DNA from: Rhodococcoides kyotonense
GTDB taxonomy: Bacteria; Actinomycetota; Actinomycetes; Mycobacteriales; Mycobacteriaceae
NCBI RefSeq assembly: GCF_001645385.1
Contig: NZ_LVHI01000023.1
Coordinates: 186,001 to 250,000, forward strand
Direction: 5' to 3'
Length of the DNA stretch: 64,000 bases
This document shows, piece by piece, positions 1 to 10,686 of the stretch. The stretch's first letter is position 1. Each line of letters begins with the position of its first letter. Both the position numbers and the translations under genes were made by a program. The notes beneath the pieces are model-generated. The model searched no databases. It saw only the letters and a list, made by a program, of their open reading frames with translations, and was not told the DNA's origin.

Positions 1-297
1 ATGCTGACGCTCCTGCTCTACGTCGTCATCATTGCCGTGATCGCAGCCGTGCTCTTCTTCGTGGCCAGTGCTGTGTTCGGACGTGGTGAGGAACTCGCAC
101 CGCTCCCCGAGGGCACGACGGCGACGGTGCTTCCCGCCGAGGACGTCACCGGCGACGACGTCCGGGCGCTGAAGTTCCAGCAGACGCTGCGCGGCTACAA
201 GCCGAGCGAAGTCGACTGGGCGCTCGACCGATTGAGCGCCGAGATCGACCGGCTGCGGTCCGAGCTCGCTGCCGTCGCAGAAGCGAGTGACGAATGA
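1..297 (+). CDS. DivIVA-domain membrane protein (Rv1209-like)
   Basis: A 98-residue protein with one N-terminal membrane segment (about residues 3-27) followed by a short cytoplasmic region whose end (about 56-90) carries the DivIVA-type signature LKFQQTLRGYKPSEVDWALD and a coiled-coil-like tail. Such proteins are thought to be membrane-anchored Wag31/DivIVA-like factors; the exact role is not known. The window opens exactly on the ATG, so a longer form starting upstream cannot be excluded. The stop overlaps the next start by 4 nt (ATGA), so it is translationally coupled to the DNA glycosylase gene, as in M. tuberculosis Rv1209-Rv1210. Confidence 0.75.
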   Translation: MLTLLLYVVIIAVIAAVLFFVASAVFGRGEELAPLPEGTTATVLPAEDVTGDDVRALKFQQTLRGYKPSEVDWALDRLSAEIDRLRSELAAVAEASDE

Positions 298-902
298 CGG
301 CTGTCGCCGGGCCCGACGGGAAGCTTCGTTGCCCGTGGGGCGCCGGGTCCGACGCGTTGTACCGCGACTACCACGACGACGAGTGGGGCAAGCCGGTCCA
401 CGGCACGAGCGCGCTGTACGAGCGTCTGTGTCTGGAAGCGTTCCAGTCCGGACTGTCGTGGATCACAATTCTGCGGAAGCGAGAGGCTTTTCGATCCGCG
501 TTCGCCGGATTCGATCCCGAGAAGGTCGCGACTTTCGGTGCCGACGACGTCGAACGGCTCATGGGCGACGCCGGAATCGTGCGCAACCGAGCGAAGATCG
601 AGGCGGCCGTCGTCAACGCACGCGTCGTGCTCGACCTGGAGGGAACCGACCTGGACACGCTGTTGTGGTCGTTCGCGCCGCAGCCCCGGGCGCAGCGACT
701 CGACCACGTGACGGATGTGCCAGCGGTGACCGAGGAGTCGACCGCGATGGCGAAGGAACTCAAACGCCGGGGGCTGAAATTCTTCGGTCCGACCACGGCG
801 TATGCGTTGATGCAGGCCACCGGAATGGTGGACGATCACCTGTCCGGCTGTTGGGTGAAGCCCACTAATACCGACTCCAGTTCCCGGTACGGGCCGCGAT
901 AG
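294..902 (+). CDS. tag: DNA-3-methyladenine glycosylase I
   Basis: A 202-residue constitutive alkylation-repair glycosylase that removes 3-methyladenine from DNA. It shows the family N-terminus RCPWG followed by YHDDEWG, the catalytic-pocket block EAFQSGLSWITILRKRE (about residues 47-63), and the C-terminal DDHLSGCW. The four expected structural zinc ligands are visible: Cys13, His27, His182 and Cys186. The start overlaps the preceding stop by 4 nt. Length matches the family. Identification is secure from the zinc-ligand pattern and full-length similarity; position matches tagA (Rv1210) in mycobacteria. Confidence 0.93.
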   Translation: MTAVAGPDGKLRCPWGAGSDALYRDYHDDEWGKPVHGTSALYERLCLEAFQSGLSWITILRKREAFRSAFAGFDPEKVATFGADDVERLMGDAGIVRNRAKIEAAVVNARVVLDLEGTDLDTLLWSFAPQPRAQRLDHVTDVPAVTEESTAMAKELKRRGLKFFGPTTAYALMQATGMVDDHLSGCWVKPTNTDSSSRYGPR

Positions 903-1000
903 GGAAGAATAGGCAGCAAGAACCTTTTCCGCCACGAGGCGGGAACATCTTTACAGGCCGACGCGCATGCAGTGTGGCGCAGATGTGGAGGGAGCAGAGG

Positions 1001-1168
1001 ATGGCGGCGATGAAGCCCCGGACCGGGGACGGTCCCCTCGAAGCAACCAAAGAAGGACGGGGGATCGTGATGAGGGTGCCGCTCGAGGGCGGTGGACGGC
1101 TCGTCGTCGAACTCACCCCGGACGAGGCTGCGGCATTGGGAGAAGAACTGAAGGGCGTCACCGGTTAA
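1001..1168 (+). CDS. DUF3117 small conserved protein (Rv1211-like)
   Basis: A 55-residue protein, MAAMKPRTGDGPLEA onward, of the actinobacterial DUF3117 family; function is unknown. The frame is open from a GTG at 974, but ATG 1001 is preferred: a GGAGG-type ribosome-binding site lies about 10 nt before it and the family normally begins MAAMKPRTGDGP. A strong intrinsic terminator follows at 1190-1222. The position between tag and the glycogen genes is the same as in mycobacteria. Confidence 0.85.
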   Translation: MAAMKPRTGDGPLEATKEGRGIVMRVPLEGGGRLVVELTPDEAAALGEELKGVTG

Positions 1169-1189
1169 CTTCTCGTCTGTTTCTGCGCC

Positions 1190-1222
1190 AAGCCCCGCTC
1201 GCCGATCAGGCGGGCGGGGCTT
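1190..1222 (+). terminator. Intrinsic terminator after the DUF3117 gene
   Basis: Two 14-nt arms (1190-1203 and 1209-1222), beginning AAGCCCCGC and ending GCGGGGCTT, pair fully apart from one U-G wobble around a 5-nt loop. No U-run follows, which is usual for actinobacterial terminators. It separates this gene from rlmA, whose ribosome-binding site starts 12 nt downstream. Confidence 0.75.
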
Positions 1223-1242
1223 CGTGATGTGCTGGAGGCTTC

Positions 1243-2082
1243 GTGCTCGCTGATGTGATCGACCTGTTGATCTGCCCGCTGTGCGGATCCGACCTCGACC
1301 TCGGTGACGACGACAAGTTCCTGCTGTGCGACCGCGGGCACACGTTCGACGTCGCACGTCAGGGGTACGTCAGCCTGCAGTCCGGCGGCGCCGGGAAGAT
1401 CACCGGTGACTCCGCCGACATGATCGCCGCACGCGCGGATTTCCTCGACGCGGGTCATTTCGCGCCGATCGCGGACGCGGTTTCCCAGGCCGTCGGATCC
1501 GTCGGATCCGTCGGCACGGTCCTCGAGGTCGGTGCAGGGACGGGGCACTACCTCGCCGCCGTTCTCGACGCAGCCGACGGCGCGCGGGGCATCGGTGTCG
1601 ACGTGTCCAAGGCAGCGGCGAGACGCGTCGCACGCGCGCACCCGAGACTCGGATCGATCGTCGCCGACGTGTGGCAGGGCCTGCCCGTACGTGACGGGTC
1701 CGTCGACGCTGTGACGTGTGTCTTCTCGCCGCGTAACGCGTCCGAGCTACGACGTGTCCTCACACCCGAGGGGGTATTGGTCGTCGTCACGCCCACGGAA
1801 CGACATCAACGCGAACTCACGGCCACCGTCGGTCTCATCGGCGTCGACGAGGACAAGGCCCGCAGACTCGGTGATTCGCTCGCAGGCAAGTTCGAGGCAG
1901 TCGAACGCGACGTCGTCGAATACGCGGTGCAGTTGGATCACGACGCCGTCGAGGCCTTCGTCGCGATGGGCCCGTCCGCCCGCCACACCACCCCGGCGGC
2001 GCGACGGGCGTCCATCGAGTCGATGCCCGAGCCCGTCCACGTCACCGTGTCGGTGACGGTCGGAACCTACCGGGCCGTGTGA
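1243..2082 (+). CDS. rlmA: 23S rRNA (guanine-N1)-methyltransferase, RlmA family
   Basis: A 279-residue SAM-dependent methyltransferase. The N-terminus holds a zinc-ribbon-like Cys11-x2-Cys14...Cys29-x3-His33 typical of RlmA(I)/RlmA(II) enzymes, which methylate G745/G748 in helix 35 of 23S rRNA. A Rossmann fold follows with motif I VLEVGAGTGHYLAA near residue 90 and a later CVFSPRNASELRRVL segment. GTG 1243 is chosen because GGAGG lies at 1234-1238. RlmA(II) relatives can confer tylosin resistance; sequence alone does not show which guanine is used. Confidence 0.85.
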   Translation: MLADVIDLLICPLCGSDLDLGDDDKFLLCDRGHTFDVARQGYVSLQSGGAGKITGDSADMIAARADFLDAGHFAPIADAVSQAVGSVGSVGTVLEVGAGTGHYLAAVLDAADGARGIGVDVSKAAARRVARAHPRLGSIVADVWQGLPVRDGSVDAVTCVFSPRNASELRRVLTPEGVLVVVTPTERHQRELTATVGLIGVDEDKARRLGDSLAGKFEAVERDVVEYAVQLDHDAVEAFVAMGPSARHTTPAARRASIESMPEPVHVTVSVTVGTYRAV

Positions 2083-2095
2083 CCCCGAGGGCTCG

Positions 2096-3271
2096 CTAAC
2101 CGCGTCGGGCCAGAGCTGCCTGATAGACCTCGACGGTCTGCTGCGCGATGGCAGCCCAGGAGAATTCGGCGACGGCCCGCTCACGGCCCGCCTTGCCCAT
2201 CGCGGTCGCCGTCGCCGGGTCGAGAGCGACCTCGTTGACCGTCGTCGCCAGGGCCCGCTCGAACGCCTGCGGTTCGTACGAGTTGTAGTGCACCAGTCTG
2301 CCGGTGACACCGTCGTTCACGACCTCAGGAATGCCGCCGACATCGGACGCGACGACGGCCGTCTCCGCCGCCATCGCTTCGAGATTCACGATGCCGAGCG
2401 GCTCGTACACCGACGGGCACACGAAAACGTCTGCTGCCGAGAGGATTTCACGGATCTTCTCGGTGGGTAGCATGTCGCGGACCCAGAACACGCCGGATCG
2501 TTTCGCGGCCAGTTCCGCCACTGCGCGCTCGGTCTCGGCCGCGATCTCGGGAGTGTCGGGCGCGCCCGCGCACAGTACGAGCTGGATCGAGGGGTCGAAG
2601 TCGTGGGCTGCGGCGACGAGATGTCCGACGCCCTTCTGACGGGTGATGCGTCCGACGAACGCGACCATCGGCCGGGTCGGATCCACGCCGATGGCCTCCA
2701 GCGCGGAGTCCTGTGGATCGGCGGCAGGGCCTGCGTGCCAGCGCTCGGTGTCGATTCCGTTGCGCACCACGTGAACTCGGCTGGGATCGAGGCGCGGGTA
2801 CGAGTCGAGCACGTCCTTGGCCATGCCCTCGCTGACGGCGATGACGGCGTCGGCGTACTCGACCGCGTTCTTCTCCGACCACGACGAGATTCTGTAGCCG
2901 CCGCCGAGTTGTTCGGCCTTCCACGGGCGTCGCGGCTCGAGCGAGTGGGCCGTCAGAATGTGTGGGACGCCGTAGAGTTCGGCGGCGAGGTGCCCGGCGA
3001 GACCGGAATACCAGGTGTGTGAATGCACGACGTCGGCGCCCGCGGCCGCATTCGCCATCCGCAGCTCGGCCGACAGCGTCGTGAGCGCCGGATTGGCGCC
3101 GGCGAGCGCCGGGTCGGGGTCGTGCACCTGCGCGGTGTCACGCGGCGCGCCCATGCAGTGGATGTCCACCTCGCACAGGGCTTTCAGCTGTGCCGACAGC
3201 TCGGTCACATGAACACCTGCCCCGCCGTAGACCTCAGGCGGATATTCCCTCGTCATCATTGCCACGCGCAC
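2096..3271 (-). CDS. glgA: GT4 glycosyltransferase, glycogen/maltose-1-phosphate synthase
   Basis: About 391 residues from the GTG at 3271, beginning (M)RVAMMTREYPPEVYGGAG, the canonical GT-B/GT4 N-terminal nucleotide-sugar loop. The C-terminal half has the acceptor/donor block SVYEPLGIVNLEAMA with the E-x7-E signature. The frame extends to 3346, but that would add an unconserved Arg-rich stretch overlapping the glgC promoter. The mycobacterial homologue (Rv1212c) joins ADP-glucose and glucose-1-phosphate to maltose-1-phosphate for the GlgE route; I infer the same here. It diverges from glgC, which makes its ADP-glucose donor. Only 13 nt separate its stop from that of rlmA. Confidence 0.9.
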   Translation of the reverse strand: MRVAMMTREYPPEVYGGAGVHVTELSAQLKALCEVDIHCMGAPRDTAQVHDPDPALAGANPALTTLSAELRMANAAAGADVVHSHTWYSGLAGHLAAELYGVPHILTAHSLEPRRPWKAEQLGGGYRISSWSEKNAVEYADAVIAVSEGMAKDVLDSYPRLDPSRVHVVRNGIDTERWHAGPAADPQDSALEAIGVDPTRPMVAFVGRITRQKGVGHLVAAAHDFDPSIQLVLCAGAPDTPEIAAETERAVAELAAKRSGVFWVRDMLPTEKIREILSAADVFVCPSVYEPLGIVNLEAMAAETAVVASDVGGIPEVVNDGVTGRLVHYNSYEPQAFERALATTVNEVALDPATATAMGKAGRERAVAEFSWAAIAQQTVEVYQAALARRG

Positions 3272-3347
3272 ACCGCTAAACCTACATTCCCGCCGCGACA
3301 CGCGTGTACTGCTAGCAAGGTTCACCCGGTGCGGATAGGTTGGCAAT
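3272..3347. promoter_or_regulatory. Divergent glgA/glgC promoter region
   Basis: The 76 bp between the GTG codons of glgA and glgC must carry both 5' control regions. It contains TGCTAGCAAGGTTC and GGATAGGTTGG stretches that could serve as -10-like elements, but no clear -35/-10 pair stands out and no palindrome was seen. Confidence 0.45.
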
Positions 3348-4562
3348 GTGAGGACACAACCGCACGTACTAGGGATCGTGCTTGCAGGCGGTGAGGGTAA
3401 GCGGCTTTACCCGATGACCGCGGATCGAGCCAAGCCGGCCGTCCCGTTCGGCGGCGCATATCGACTGATCGACTTCGTTCTGAGCAATCTCGTCAACGCC
3501 GGTTACCTCCGGCTCTGCGTGCTGACCCAGTACAAGTCTCACTCGCTGGACCGGCACATCTCGCAGACCTGGCGCCTGTCCGGGTTCGCGGGGGAGTACA
3601 TCACTCCCGTGCCCGCCCAGCAGCGACTCGGTCCGCGCTGGTACACGGGAAGCGCAGACGCGATCTTCCAGTCACTGAATCTCGTCTACGACGAAGACCC
3701 CGAATACATCGTGGTGTTCGGCGCCGATCACGTCTACCGCATGGACCCGGAACAGATGGTGCAGCAGCACATCGAGTCCGGAGCGGGCGTCACCGTCGCC
3801 GGAATTCGCGTTCCGCGCAGTGAGGCGTTCGCGTTCGGCTGCATCGACAGCGACAGCAGCGGCAAGATCACCCAGTTCCTGGAGAAGCCGGCGCACCCAC
3901 CCGGCACGCCCGACGACCCCAACATGACGTTCGCTTCGATGGGCAACTACGTGTTCACGACGAAAGTGCTCGTCGACGCCATCAAAGCCGACTCGGAGAA
4001 CTCCGATTCCGACCACGACATGGGCGGCGACATCATCCCCGCGCTCGTCGAGGCAGGTGTCGCGTCGGTGTACGACTTCAACGACAACGTCGTCCCCGGC
4101 GCCACCGAACGCGACCGCGGCTACTGGCGCGACGTCGGAACCATCGACGCCTTCTACGACGCGCACATGGATCTGGTGTCCGTGCACCCGATCTTCAACC
4201 TGTACAACCGCCGCTGGCCCATCCGCGGTGCCGCCGAGAACCTCCCGCCCGCCAAGTTCGTGCAGGGCGGGCTCGCGCAGGAATCCGTCGTCGGCGCGGG
4301 ATGCATCCTGTCGGCCGCGACCGTGCGCAATTCGGTCCTGTCGTCGAACGTCATGATCGACAGCGGCGCCACCGTCGAAGGCAGCGTGCTGATGCCCGGT
4401 GTGAAGATCGGCAAGGGCGCCGTCGTCCGACGCGCGATCCTCGATAAGAACGTCGTCGTCGGCGACGGGGAGATCATCGGCGTCGACATCGAGCGCGACA
4501 AGGAGCGCTTCAACGTCTCCGCAGGTGGGGTCGTGTCCGTCGGCAAGGGCGTGTGGATCTAG
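3348..4562 (+). CDS. glgC: Glucose-1-phosphate adenylyltransferase
   Basis: A 404-residue ADP-glucose pyrophosphorylase: ATP + glucose-1-phosphate to ADP-glucose + PPi. The N-terminal nucleotidyltransferase shows [26 protein letters not shown] and the sugar-phosphate block [10 protein letters not shown]. The C-terminal left-handed beta-helix shows hexapeptide repeats (about residues 300-390, e.g. [20 protein letters not shown]). GTG 3348 gives the normal family length. It supplies glgA, encoded divergently. Confidence 0.95.
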   Translation: MRTQPHVLGIVLAGGEGKRLYPMTADRAKPAVPFGGAYRLIDFVLSNLVNAGYLRLCVLTQYKSHSLDRHISQTWRLSGFAGEYITPVPAQQRLGPRWYTGSADAIFQSLNLVYDEDPEYIVVFGADHVYRMDPEQMVQQHIESGAGVTVAGIRVPRSEAFAFGCIDSDSSGKITQFLEKPAHPPGTPDDPNMTFASMGNYVFTTKVLVDAIKADSENSDSDHDMGGDIIPALVEAGVASVYDFNDNVVPGATERDRGYWRDVGTIDAFYDAHMDLVSVHPIFNLYNRRWPIRGAAENLPPAKFVQGGLAQESVVGAGCILSAATVRNSVLSSNVMIDSGATVEGSVLMPGVKIGKGAVVRRAILDKNVVVGDGEIIGVDIERDKERFNVSAGGVVSVGKGVWI

Positions 4563-4585
4563 GCGCCTTCGGCGCAGCCGCCTAG
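4559..4585. terminator. Bidirectional terminator between glgC and the O-methyltransferase
   Basis: Arms CTAGGCG (4559-4565) and CGCCTAG (4579-4585) enclose a smaller GCGCC-TTC-GGCGC hairpin. The structure covers both convergent stop codons. Confidence 0.5.
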
Positions 4586-5214
4586 CTGCGCGAGGCGCAA
4601 ATGAGCCCGTCGCCGAGGGGGAGCAGCACAGTCGTGAGTCGCTCGTCCTCGGCGATCGCTCGTGCGGCGGCCCGCACGGCCACGGTCGTCGCGTCGCGCT
4701 GAGCGCCGTCGGCGACGCGTCCGTTCAGAAGTGCGTTGTGCAGCACCAGAACTCCGCCCGGGCGCAGTAGCCGGACGCTTTCCTGCACGAAATGGAGTTG
4801 GTCGACGGGACTTGCGTCGATGAAGACGAGGTCGTACGCGTCGTCGGCGAGCCGCGGCAGGACGTCGAGTGCCCAGCCGTTGATCAAGCGTGTACGTGAC
4901 GGTGCGATCCCACCTGCGCGGAACGCTTCACGCGCGGCGCGCTGGTGTTCGGGTTCGGTGTCGATGGTGGTCAGAACGCCGTCCTCGCGCATGCCGTCGA
5001 GCAGCCAGAGGCCGGAGATGCCGGCGCCCGTGCCGATCTCGACGACGGTCTTGGCGCTCAACATCTGGGTGAAGATGCTCAGGATCGCTCCGACGGACGG
5101 TGCGACGGGTGCGGCTCCCAACTCCTCGGCCCGTTCTCGGGCTGCGACGAGTACCTCGTCCTCCTGAACGGAATCCTCGGCATAGGCAAGAAGCTTCTCG
5201 GCGTTTGTCGGCAC
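4582..5214 (-). CDS. SAM-dependent O-methyltransferase (Rv1220c-like)
   Basis: A 210-residue class I methyltransferase of the O-methyltransferase family 3 type (catechol/caffeoyl-CoA OMT-like). Motif I is [20 protein letters not shown] (about residues 56-75), followed by the acidic loop [11 protein letters not shown] and the post-motif [10 protein letters not shown] with a metal-binding Asp. The C-terminus [13 protein letters not shown] is typical of the family. Substrate is unknown. It lies divergent to sigE, the same arrangement as M. tuberculosis Rv1220c-sigE. Confidence 0.85.
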   Translation of the reverse strand: MPTNAEKLLAYAEDSVQEDEVLVAARERAEELGAAPVAPSVGAILSIFTQMLSAKTVVEIGTGAGISGLWLLDGMREDGVLTTIDTEPEHQRAAREAFRAGGIAPSRTRLINGWALDVLPRLADDAYDLVFIDASPVDQLHFVQESVRLLRPGGVLVLHNALLNGRVADGAQRDATTVAVRAAARAIAEDERLTTVLLPLGDGLICASRS

Positions 5215-5310
5215 ATTTCGAGGTTAGCGTGACCAGGGACGGAACCGGTGGAGTGACCCGGCGTACCAGGCCCCCAGGTTTCTCAGCGGCGCCTCAGGTT
5301 ATTCATACGA

Positions 5311-5330
5311 CTCCCACACCCCGGTGGGAG
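5311..5330. promoter_or_regulatory. 7-bp inverted repeat in the methyltransferase/sigE intergenic region
   Basis: CTCCCAC (5311-5317) and GTGGGAG (5324-5330) are perfect arms around ACCCCG. It is about 100 bp upstream of the methyltransferase start and about 150 bp upstream of sigE, with no T-run, so a regulator-binding site is more likely than a terminator. Confidence 0.4.
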
Positions 5331-5369
5331 AAGCTACTCGTGATCGCTTGATCGAGAAGACCGACAACG

Positions 5370-5396
5370 GGAACAAATGCGACGGCGCCGACAGTT
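5370..5396 (+). promoter_or_regulatory. Candidate SigH/SigR-type promoter for sigE
   Basis: GGAAC at 5370-5374 and GTT at 5394-5396 are separated by 19 nt, matching the GGAA(C/T)-N18-19-GTT consensus of redox/heat ECF sigma factors (mycobacterial SigH, streptomycete SigR). A SigH-dependent sigE promoter is established in M. tuberculosis. It lies about 80 nt upstream of the sigE start. Confidence 0.5.
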
Positions 5397-5410
5397 GAAC
5401 GCGGCAGGAG

Positions 5411-5433
5411 CAGGACCCCCGACTTAGGTCCTG
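5411..5433 (+). promoter_or_regulatory. Inverted repeat in the sigE leader
   Basis: CAGGACC (5411-5417) and GGTCCTG (5427-5433) form perfect 7-bp arms with a 9-nt loop. A direct repeat GAGCAGGA (5408-5415 and 5433-5440) overlaps it. It sits between the candidate promoter and the start codon, so it could be an RNA hairpin in the leader or an operator. Confidence 0.4.
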
Positions 5434-5476
5434 AGCAGGAGGATCCACCATCTACACAGTCAACGGAGACCGAGAC

Positions 5477-6088
5477 ATGACTCGGTTGCCCGACGCCGTC
5501 GCAGACGAGGCGGCGGACGCCACCGGCACCGCAGTGTTCGACGCCACGGGCGAGGAATCTTCCATGCCGTCGTGGGACGAGCTCGTGCGCGAGCACGGCG
5601 ATCGGGTGTACCGCTTGGCGTACCGGCTGTCCGGCAACGCCCAGGACGCCGAGGATCTGACGCAGGACACCTTCATCCGTGTCTTCCGATCGCTGTCCAA
5701 CTACCAGCCGGGCACGTTCGAGGGCTGGCTGCACCGCATCACGACCAACCTGTTCCTCGACATGGTCCGCCGTCGCAACCGCATCCGCATGGAAGCTTTG
5801 CCCGAGGATTACGACAGGGTGCCGTCGGACGTTCCCAATCCCGAGCAGATCTATCACGACGCTCGCCTCGACCCCGATCTGCAGTCTGCGCTCGACTCGT
5901 TGGCGCCTGAATTCCGTGCCGCCATCGTCCTGTGTGACATCGAAGGACTGTCCTACGAGGAGATCGGTGCAACACTGGGAGTGAAGCTCGGTACGGTTCG
6001 AAGCAGGATCCACCGAGGACGTGCGGCACTACGCGAGTACCTTCGAGTGAACGGAAAGGCCGACTCGGCTCACGCCAGTGCCCAGTAG
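5477..6088 (+). CDS. sigE: ECF RNA polymerase sigma factor SigE
   Basis: A 203-residue group-4 sigma factor. Region 2 (about residues 33-100) shows [18 protein letters not shown], the core-binding [15 protein letters not shown] and the -10 recognition stretch [20 protein letters not shown]. Region 4 (about 135-190) shows [20 protein letters not shown] and the helix-turn-helix [20 protein letters not shown]. From about residue 20 it matches M. tuberculosis SigE very closely by recall. A ribosome-binding site (GGAG) lies 8-9 nt before ATG 5477. In mycobacteria SigE drives the envelope-stress response; here it heads sigE-rseA-htrA-tatB. Confidence 0.95.
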   Translation: MTRLPDAVADEAADATGTAVFDATGEESSMPSWDELVREHGDRVYRLAYRLSGNAQDAEDLTQDTFIRVFRSLSNYQPGTFEGWLHRITTNLFLDMVRRRNRIRMEALPEDYDRVPSDVPNPEQIYHDARLDPDLQSALDSLAPEFRAAIVLCDIEGLSYEEIGATLGVKLGTVRSRIHRGRAALREYLRVNGKADSAHASAQ

Positions 6089-6104
6089 CTATCAGGAGGG
6101 TTGG

Positions 6105-7918
<1,814 letters not shown>

Positions 7919-7935
7919 ACACGTAAGCTGGGCCC

Positions 7936-8334
7936 GTGTTCGGCAACATCGGCTGGGGAGAGCTCGTCATTCTCCTGGTAGCAGCTCTCGTCATCCTCGG
8001 TCCCGACCGGCTTCCCGGTGCCATCACCTGGGTCACCAAGACCATGCGTCAGGTGAAGGAGTACGCCAACGGCGCGAGCCAACAGCTCAAGGACGAGCTC
8101 GGCACCGATTTCGAGGATCTGCGCAAGCCGTTGGCCGACCTCAATCAGCTTCGCGGGATGACGCCACGCGCTGTCATCACCAAGCACCTGCTCGACGGTG
8201 ACGACTCGATCTTCACCGGCAACTTCGACGCGAAGAAGCCGGGAACCAACGGCTCGGGTTCGTCGCCGAAGCCGTCGCTCGAGAAGAAGCTCCCACCCGG
8301 CCAGACGCCGCCGATCGACGCCGACGCCACCTGA
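7936..8334 (+). CDS. tatB: Sec-independent translocase subunit TatB
   Basis: A 132-residue Tat translocase subunit. [27 protein letters not shown] is the diagnostic N-terminal membrane helix with the conserved Gly/Pro hinge, followed by an amphipathic helix (about 23-60) and a Pro/Lys-rich tail. With TatA and TatC it exports folded proteins. GTG 7936 lies 17 nt after htrA, so it is probably the last gene of the sigE unit, as in mycobacteria (Rv1224). Confidence 0.93.
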   Translation: MFGNIGWGELVILLVAALVILGPDRLPGAITWVTKTMRQVKEYANGASQQLKDELGTDFEDLRKPLADLNQLRGMTPRAVITKHLLDGDDSIFTGNFDAKKPGTNGSGSSPKPSLEKKLPPGQTPPIDADAT

Positions 8335-8343
8335 TTTCGCCGG

Positions 8344-8392
8344 CATCGATGGTCCGTGGCGCCCGTCTATCGGATGCCACGGACCATTGATG
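8344..8392. terminator. Bidirectional hairpin terminator between tatB and the amino-acid ABC operon
   Basis: Arms 8344-8360 (CATCGATGGTCCGTGGC) and 8376-8392 (GCCACGGACCATTGATG) are 17 nt long, with a single mismatch or wobble, around a 15-nt loop. It lies between two convergent genes. Confidence 0.7.
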
Positions 8393-8409
8393 CGGGTTGG
8401 GCACCCCCG

Positions 8410-9159
8410 CTACAGCACCTTGTTCAGGAAGTCCTGAGTACGAGAGTGCTGCGGGTTCCCGAAGATCTGCTCGGGCGTTCCCTCCTCGACGATGACGCCG
8501 TCGGCCATGAAGATGACACGGTCGGACACCTCGCGGGCGAAGCCCATCTCGTGGGTCACGACGACCATCGTCATGCCGCCCTTCGCCAAGTCGCGCAGCA
8601 CCTGTAGTACCTCGCCGACCATCTCGGGGTCGAGCGCGGATGTCGCCTCGTCGAACAGCATGATCGACGGGCTCATCGCGAGCGCACGTGCGATCGCGAC
8701 GCGCTGCTTCTGCCCACCGGACAGGTTCGCCGGCCGGTAGTGCGCGCGGTCGGACAGGCCGACCTGATCGAGCAGCTTCAGCGCCGTTTCCCTTGCCTCG
8801 GCCTTCGACTGCCGCTTCGTCTCGACAGGAGCGAGCATCACGTTCTCGAGTGCCGTCATGTGCGGGAACAGATTGAAGTGCTGGAACACCATGCCGATGT
8901 GCTGGCGAACCTTGTCGAGGTCGACCTTCTTGTCGGTGAGGTCGTAGCCGTCGACGACGACCGTGCCCGACGTGATGTCCTCGAGTTTGTTGAGGCACCG
9001 TAGAAACGTGCTCTTGCCGGAGCCCGAAGGGCCGATGACACAGACGACTTCACCGGACGCGACGTCGGTGTCGATTCCCTTCAGAACCTGGTTGTCGCCG
9101 AACGCCTTGTGCAGATCCTTGACGGCGATCTTGACGCCGGCCTTCTCGTCGACCGTCAT
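8410..9159 (-). CDS. Polar amino-acid ABC transporter ATPase
   Basis: A 249-residue cytoplasmic ATPase of the GlnQ/HisP class. Walker A is GPSGSGKS, the signature is [12 protein letters not shown], Walker B is [14 protein letters not shown] and the H-loop is [10 protein letters not shown]; the C-terminal [19 protein letters not shown] is typical of amino-acid importers. The ATG at 9159 overlaps the fused binding-protein/permease stop by 4 nt. A longer open frame upstream is an artefact inside that gene. The substrate is probably glutamine, glutamate or another polar amino acid, by family only. Confidence 0.92.
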   Translation of the reverse strand: MTVDEKAGVKIAVKDLHKAFGDNQVLKGIDTDVASGEVVCVIGPSGSGKSTFLRCLNKLEDITSGTVVVDGYDLTDKKVDLDKVRQHIGMVFQHFNLFPHMTALENVMLAPVETKRQSKAEARETALKLLDQVGLSDRAHYRPANLSGGQKQRVAIARALAMSPSIMLFDEATSALDPEMVGEVLQVLRDLAKGGMTMVVVTHEMGFAREVSDRVIFMADGVIVEEGTPEQIFGNPQHSRTQDFLNKVL

Positions 9160-10625
9160 TTGTTGATCCTCTTCTCGATGCGATTGCTCAACTTGGTGAG
9201 CGCCATGATGATGATGAAGTACAGGACGCCGATGATCAGCCACATGTTGAACGACTGGAAGTTTCGGGCGATGATGATGCGTCCGGTCTGAGTCAGCTCG
9301 GCGAGGCCGATGACCGACAGGATCGACGTGTCCTTCAGCGTGATGACGAACTGATTGATGTACGACGGAATCATCGTCCGAATTGCTTGCGGCATCACGA
9401 CTTTCCGCATCGACTTCAGGTAGCTGATGCCGAGGCTGCGCGACGCTTCCATCTGGCCCTTGTCGACGGACAGGATGCCGCCGCGCACGATCTCGGCCAT
9501 GTAGGCGCCTGCGTTGAGCGACAACGTGATGATGCCTGCCGTGAACGCCGACATCTGGAAGTCGAGCGCTGCCGGGATGCCGAAGTAGATGAAGAACGCC
9601 TGCACCAGAAGCGGAGTGCCGCGGAAGATGTCGACGTAGGTGGTGCCGATACCGCGCAGCACGATGTTGGTCGAGACACGGAACAGGCCGAAGATCGCAC
9701 CGAGTACGAGGGCGATCGCGATCGAGATCACGGTGAGCAGAATCGTCAGCCACAGACCTTCGAGCAGCAACTTCCATGTGCTCTTGATCAGCCCGATGAT
9801 CGAGTTGTCGTCGGTGCTGGCGTCGGAATTGAGGTACGTGTCGAGAATGTCGTCGTACTGTCCGCTCGCCTTCAGGTTCGCGAGGCCGGTGTTGAACTGC
9901 TGAAGAAGCTCCGGGTTCTGACCCTTCGCGACGGCGAATCCGTAGCTGGCGCCCGGCTCCTTCTCGGTGACGGTCTTGAATCCGTTGCCCTGCTTGATGC
10001 CGTACGCGAGAACGGGGTAGTCCTCGAACACCGCAGCCGAATTACCGGTGCGCACCTCGTCGAACATCGACGACGAATCCGCGAAGTAGCGTGTGGTGAA
10101 ACCGTACTGGTCCTTGATGGACTCGGCGAACGTCGCACCCTCGGTGCCGTTCTTGACCGCGACGGTCTTACCGCGCAGATCCTCGTAGGACGTCACCGAA
10201 TCGTCGCTGTCGAGAACGCCCATCTGGACGCCGGATTCGAAGTACGGATCGGAGAAGTCGAACGTTGCCTTGCGCGCGTCCGTGATGGACATACCGGCGA
10301 TCATGCCGTCGAACTGTCCACCGGTGACGCCCTGTAGTGCCGCGTCGAAGCCGACGGCGTCGACGCTGTAGGTGAAGCCCTGGTCCTCGGAGATGGCTTT
10401 CAGTAGATCCATGTCGATGCCGACGAGATTGCCGCTCTCGTCCTGGAACTCGAACGGCGCGAACGTCACGTCGGTGGCGATGGTGTAGTTCTGGCCCGGC
10501 GGGGGAGCCGGTTGCGCCGACGCGATCGAGGGAGCGAGAACCGATCCCAGCATGAGGGTAAACAGGACGAAGGCCGCGGCGATGACGCCGCGGCCCTTCG
10601 TGTGCGGGATTTTCATGCCTGCCAC
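9156..10625 (-). CDS. Amino-acid ABC transporter, fused substrate-binding protein and permease
   Basis: A 489-residue fusion. Residues 1-38 are a Sec signal peptide ending SIASA. Residues about 45-275 form a class-3 solute-binding domain ([38 protein letters not shown]). From about 285 an ABC permease of the His/Glu/Gln type follows, with several membrane segments and the EAA loop [26 protein letters not shown]. Such fusions tether the binding protein to the membrane and are known from GlnPQ systems. GTG 10625 is used; ATG 10616 is also possible. It is translationally coupled to the ATPase. Confidence 0.9.
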   Translation of the reverse strand: MAGMKIPHTKGRGVIAAAFVLFTLMLGSVLAPSIASAQPAPPPGQNYTIATDVTFAPFEFQDESGNLVGIDMDLLKAISEDQGFTYSVDAVGFDAALQGVTGGQFDGMIAGMSITDARKATFDFSDPYFESGVQMGVLDSDDSVTSYEDLRGKTVAVKNGTEGATFAESIKDQYGFTTRYFADSSSMFDEVRTGNSAAVFEDYPVLAYGIKQGNGFKTVTEKEPGASYGFAVAKGQNPELLQQFNTGLANLKASGQYDDILDTYLNSDASTDDNSIIGLIKSTWKLLLEGLWLTILLTVISIAIALVLGAIFGLFRVSTNIVLRGIGTTYVDIFRGTPLLVQAFFIYFGIPAALDFQMSAFTAGIITLSLNAGAYMAEIVRGGILSVDKGQMEASRSLGISYLKSMRKVVMPQAIRTMIPSYINQFVITLKDTSILSVIGLAELTQTGRIIIARNFQSFNMWLIIGVLYFIIIMALTKLSNRIEKRINK

Positions 10626-10686
10626 TCTTCATCCAACAGCGGCTCTCAGGCAAGTCTCAGGTTGCGACGCGAGTCACACGCCCGAT

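Noticed and set aside
9160-9777. N-terminal extension of the amino-acid ABC ATPase
   Set aside because: It reads through the permease gene out of frame; ATG 9159 overlaps the permease stop in the usual coupled way.
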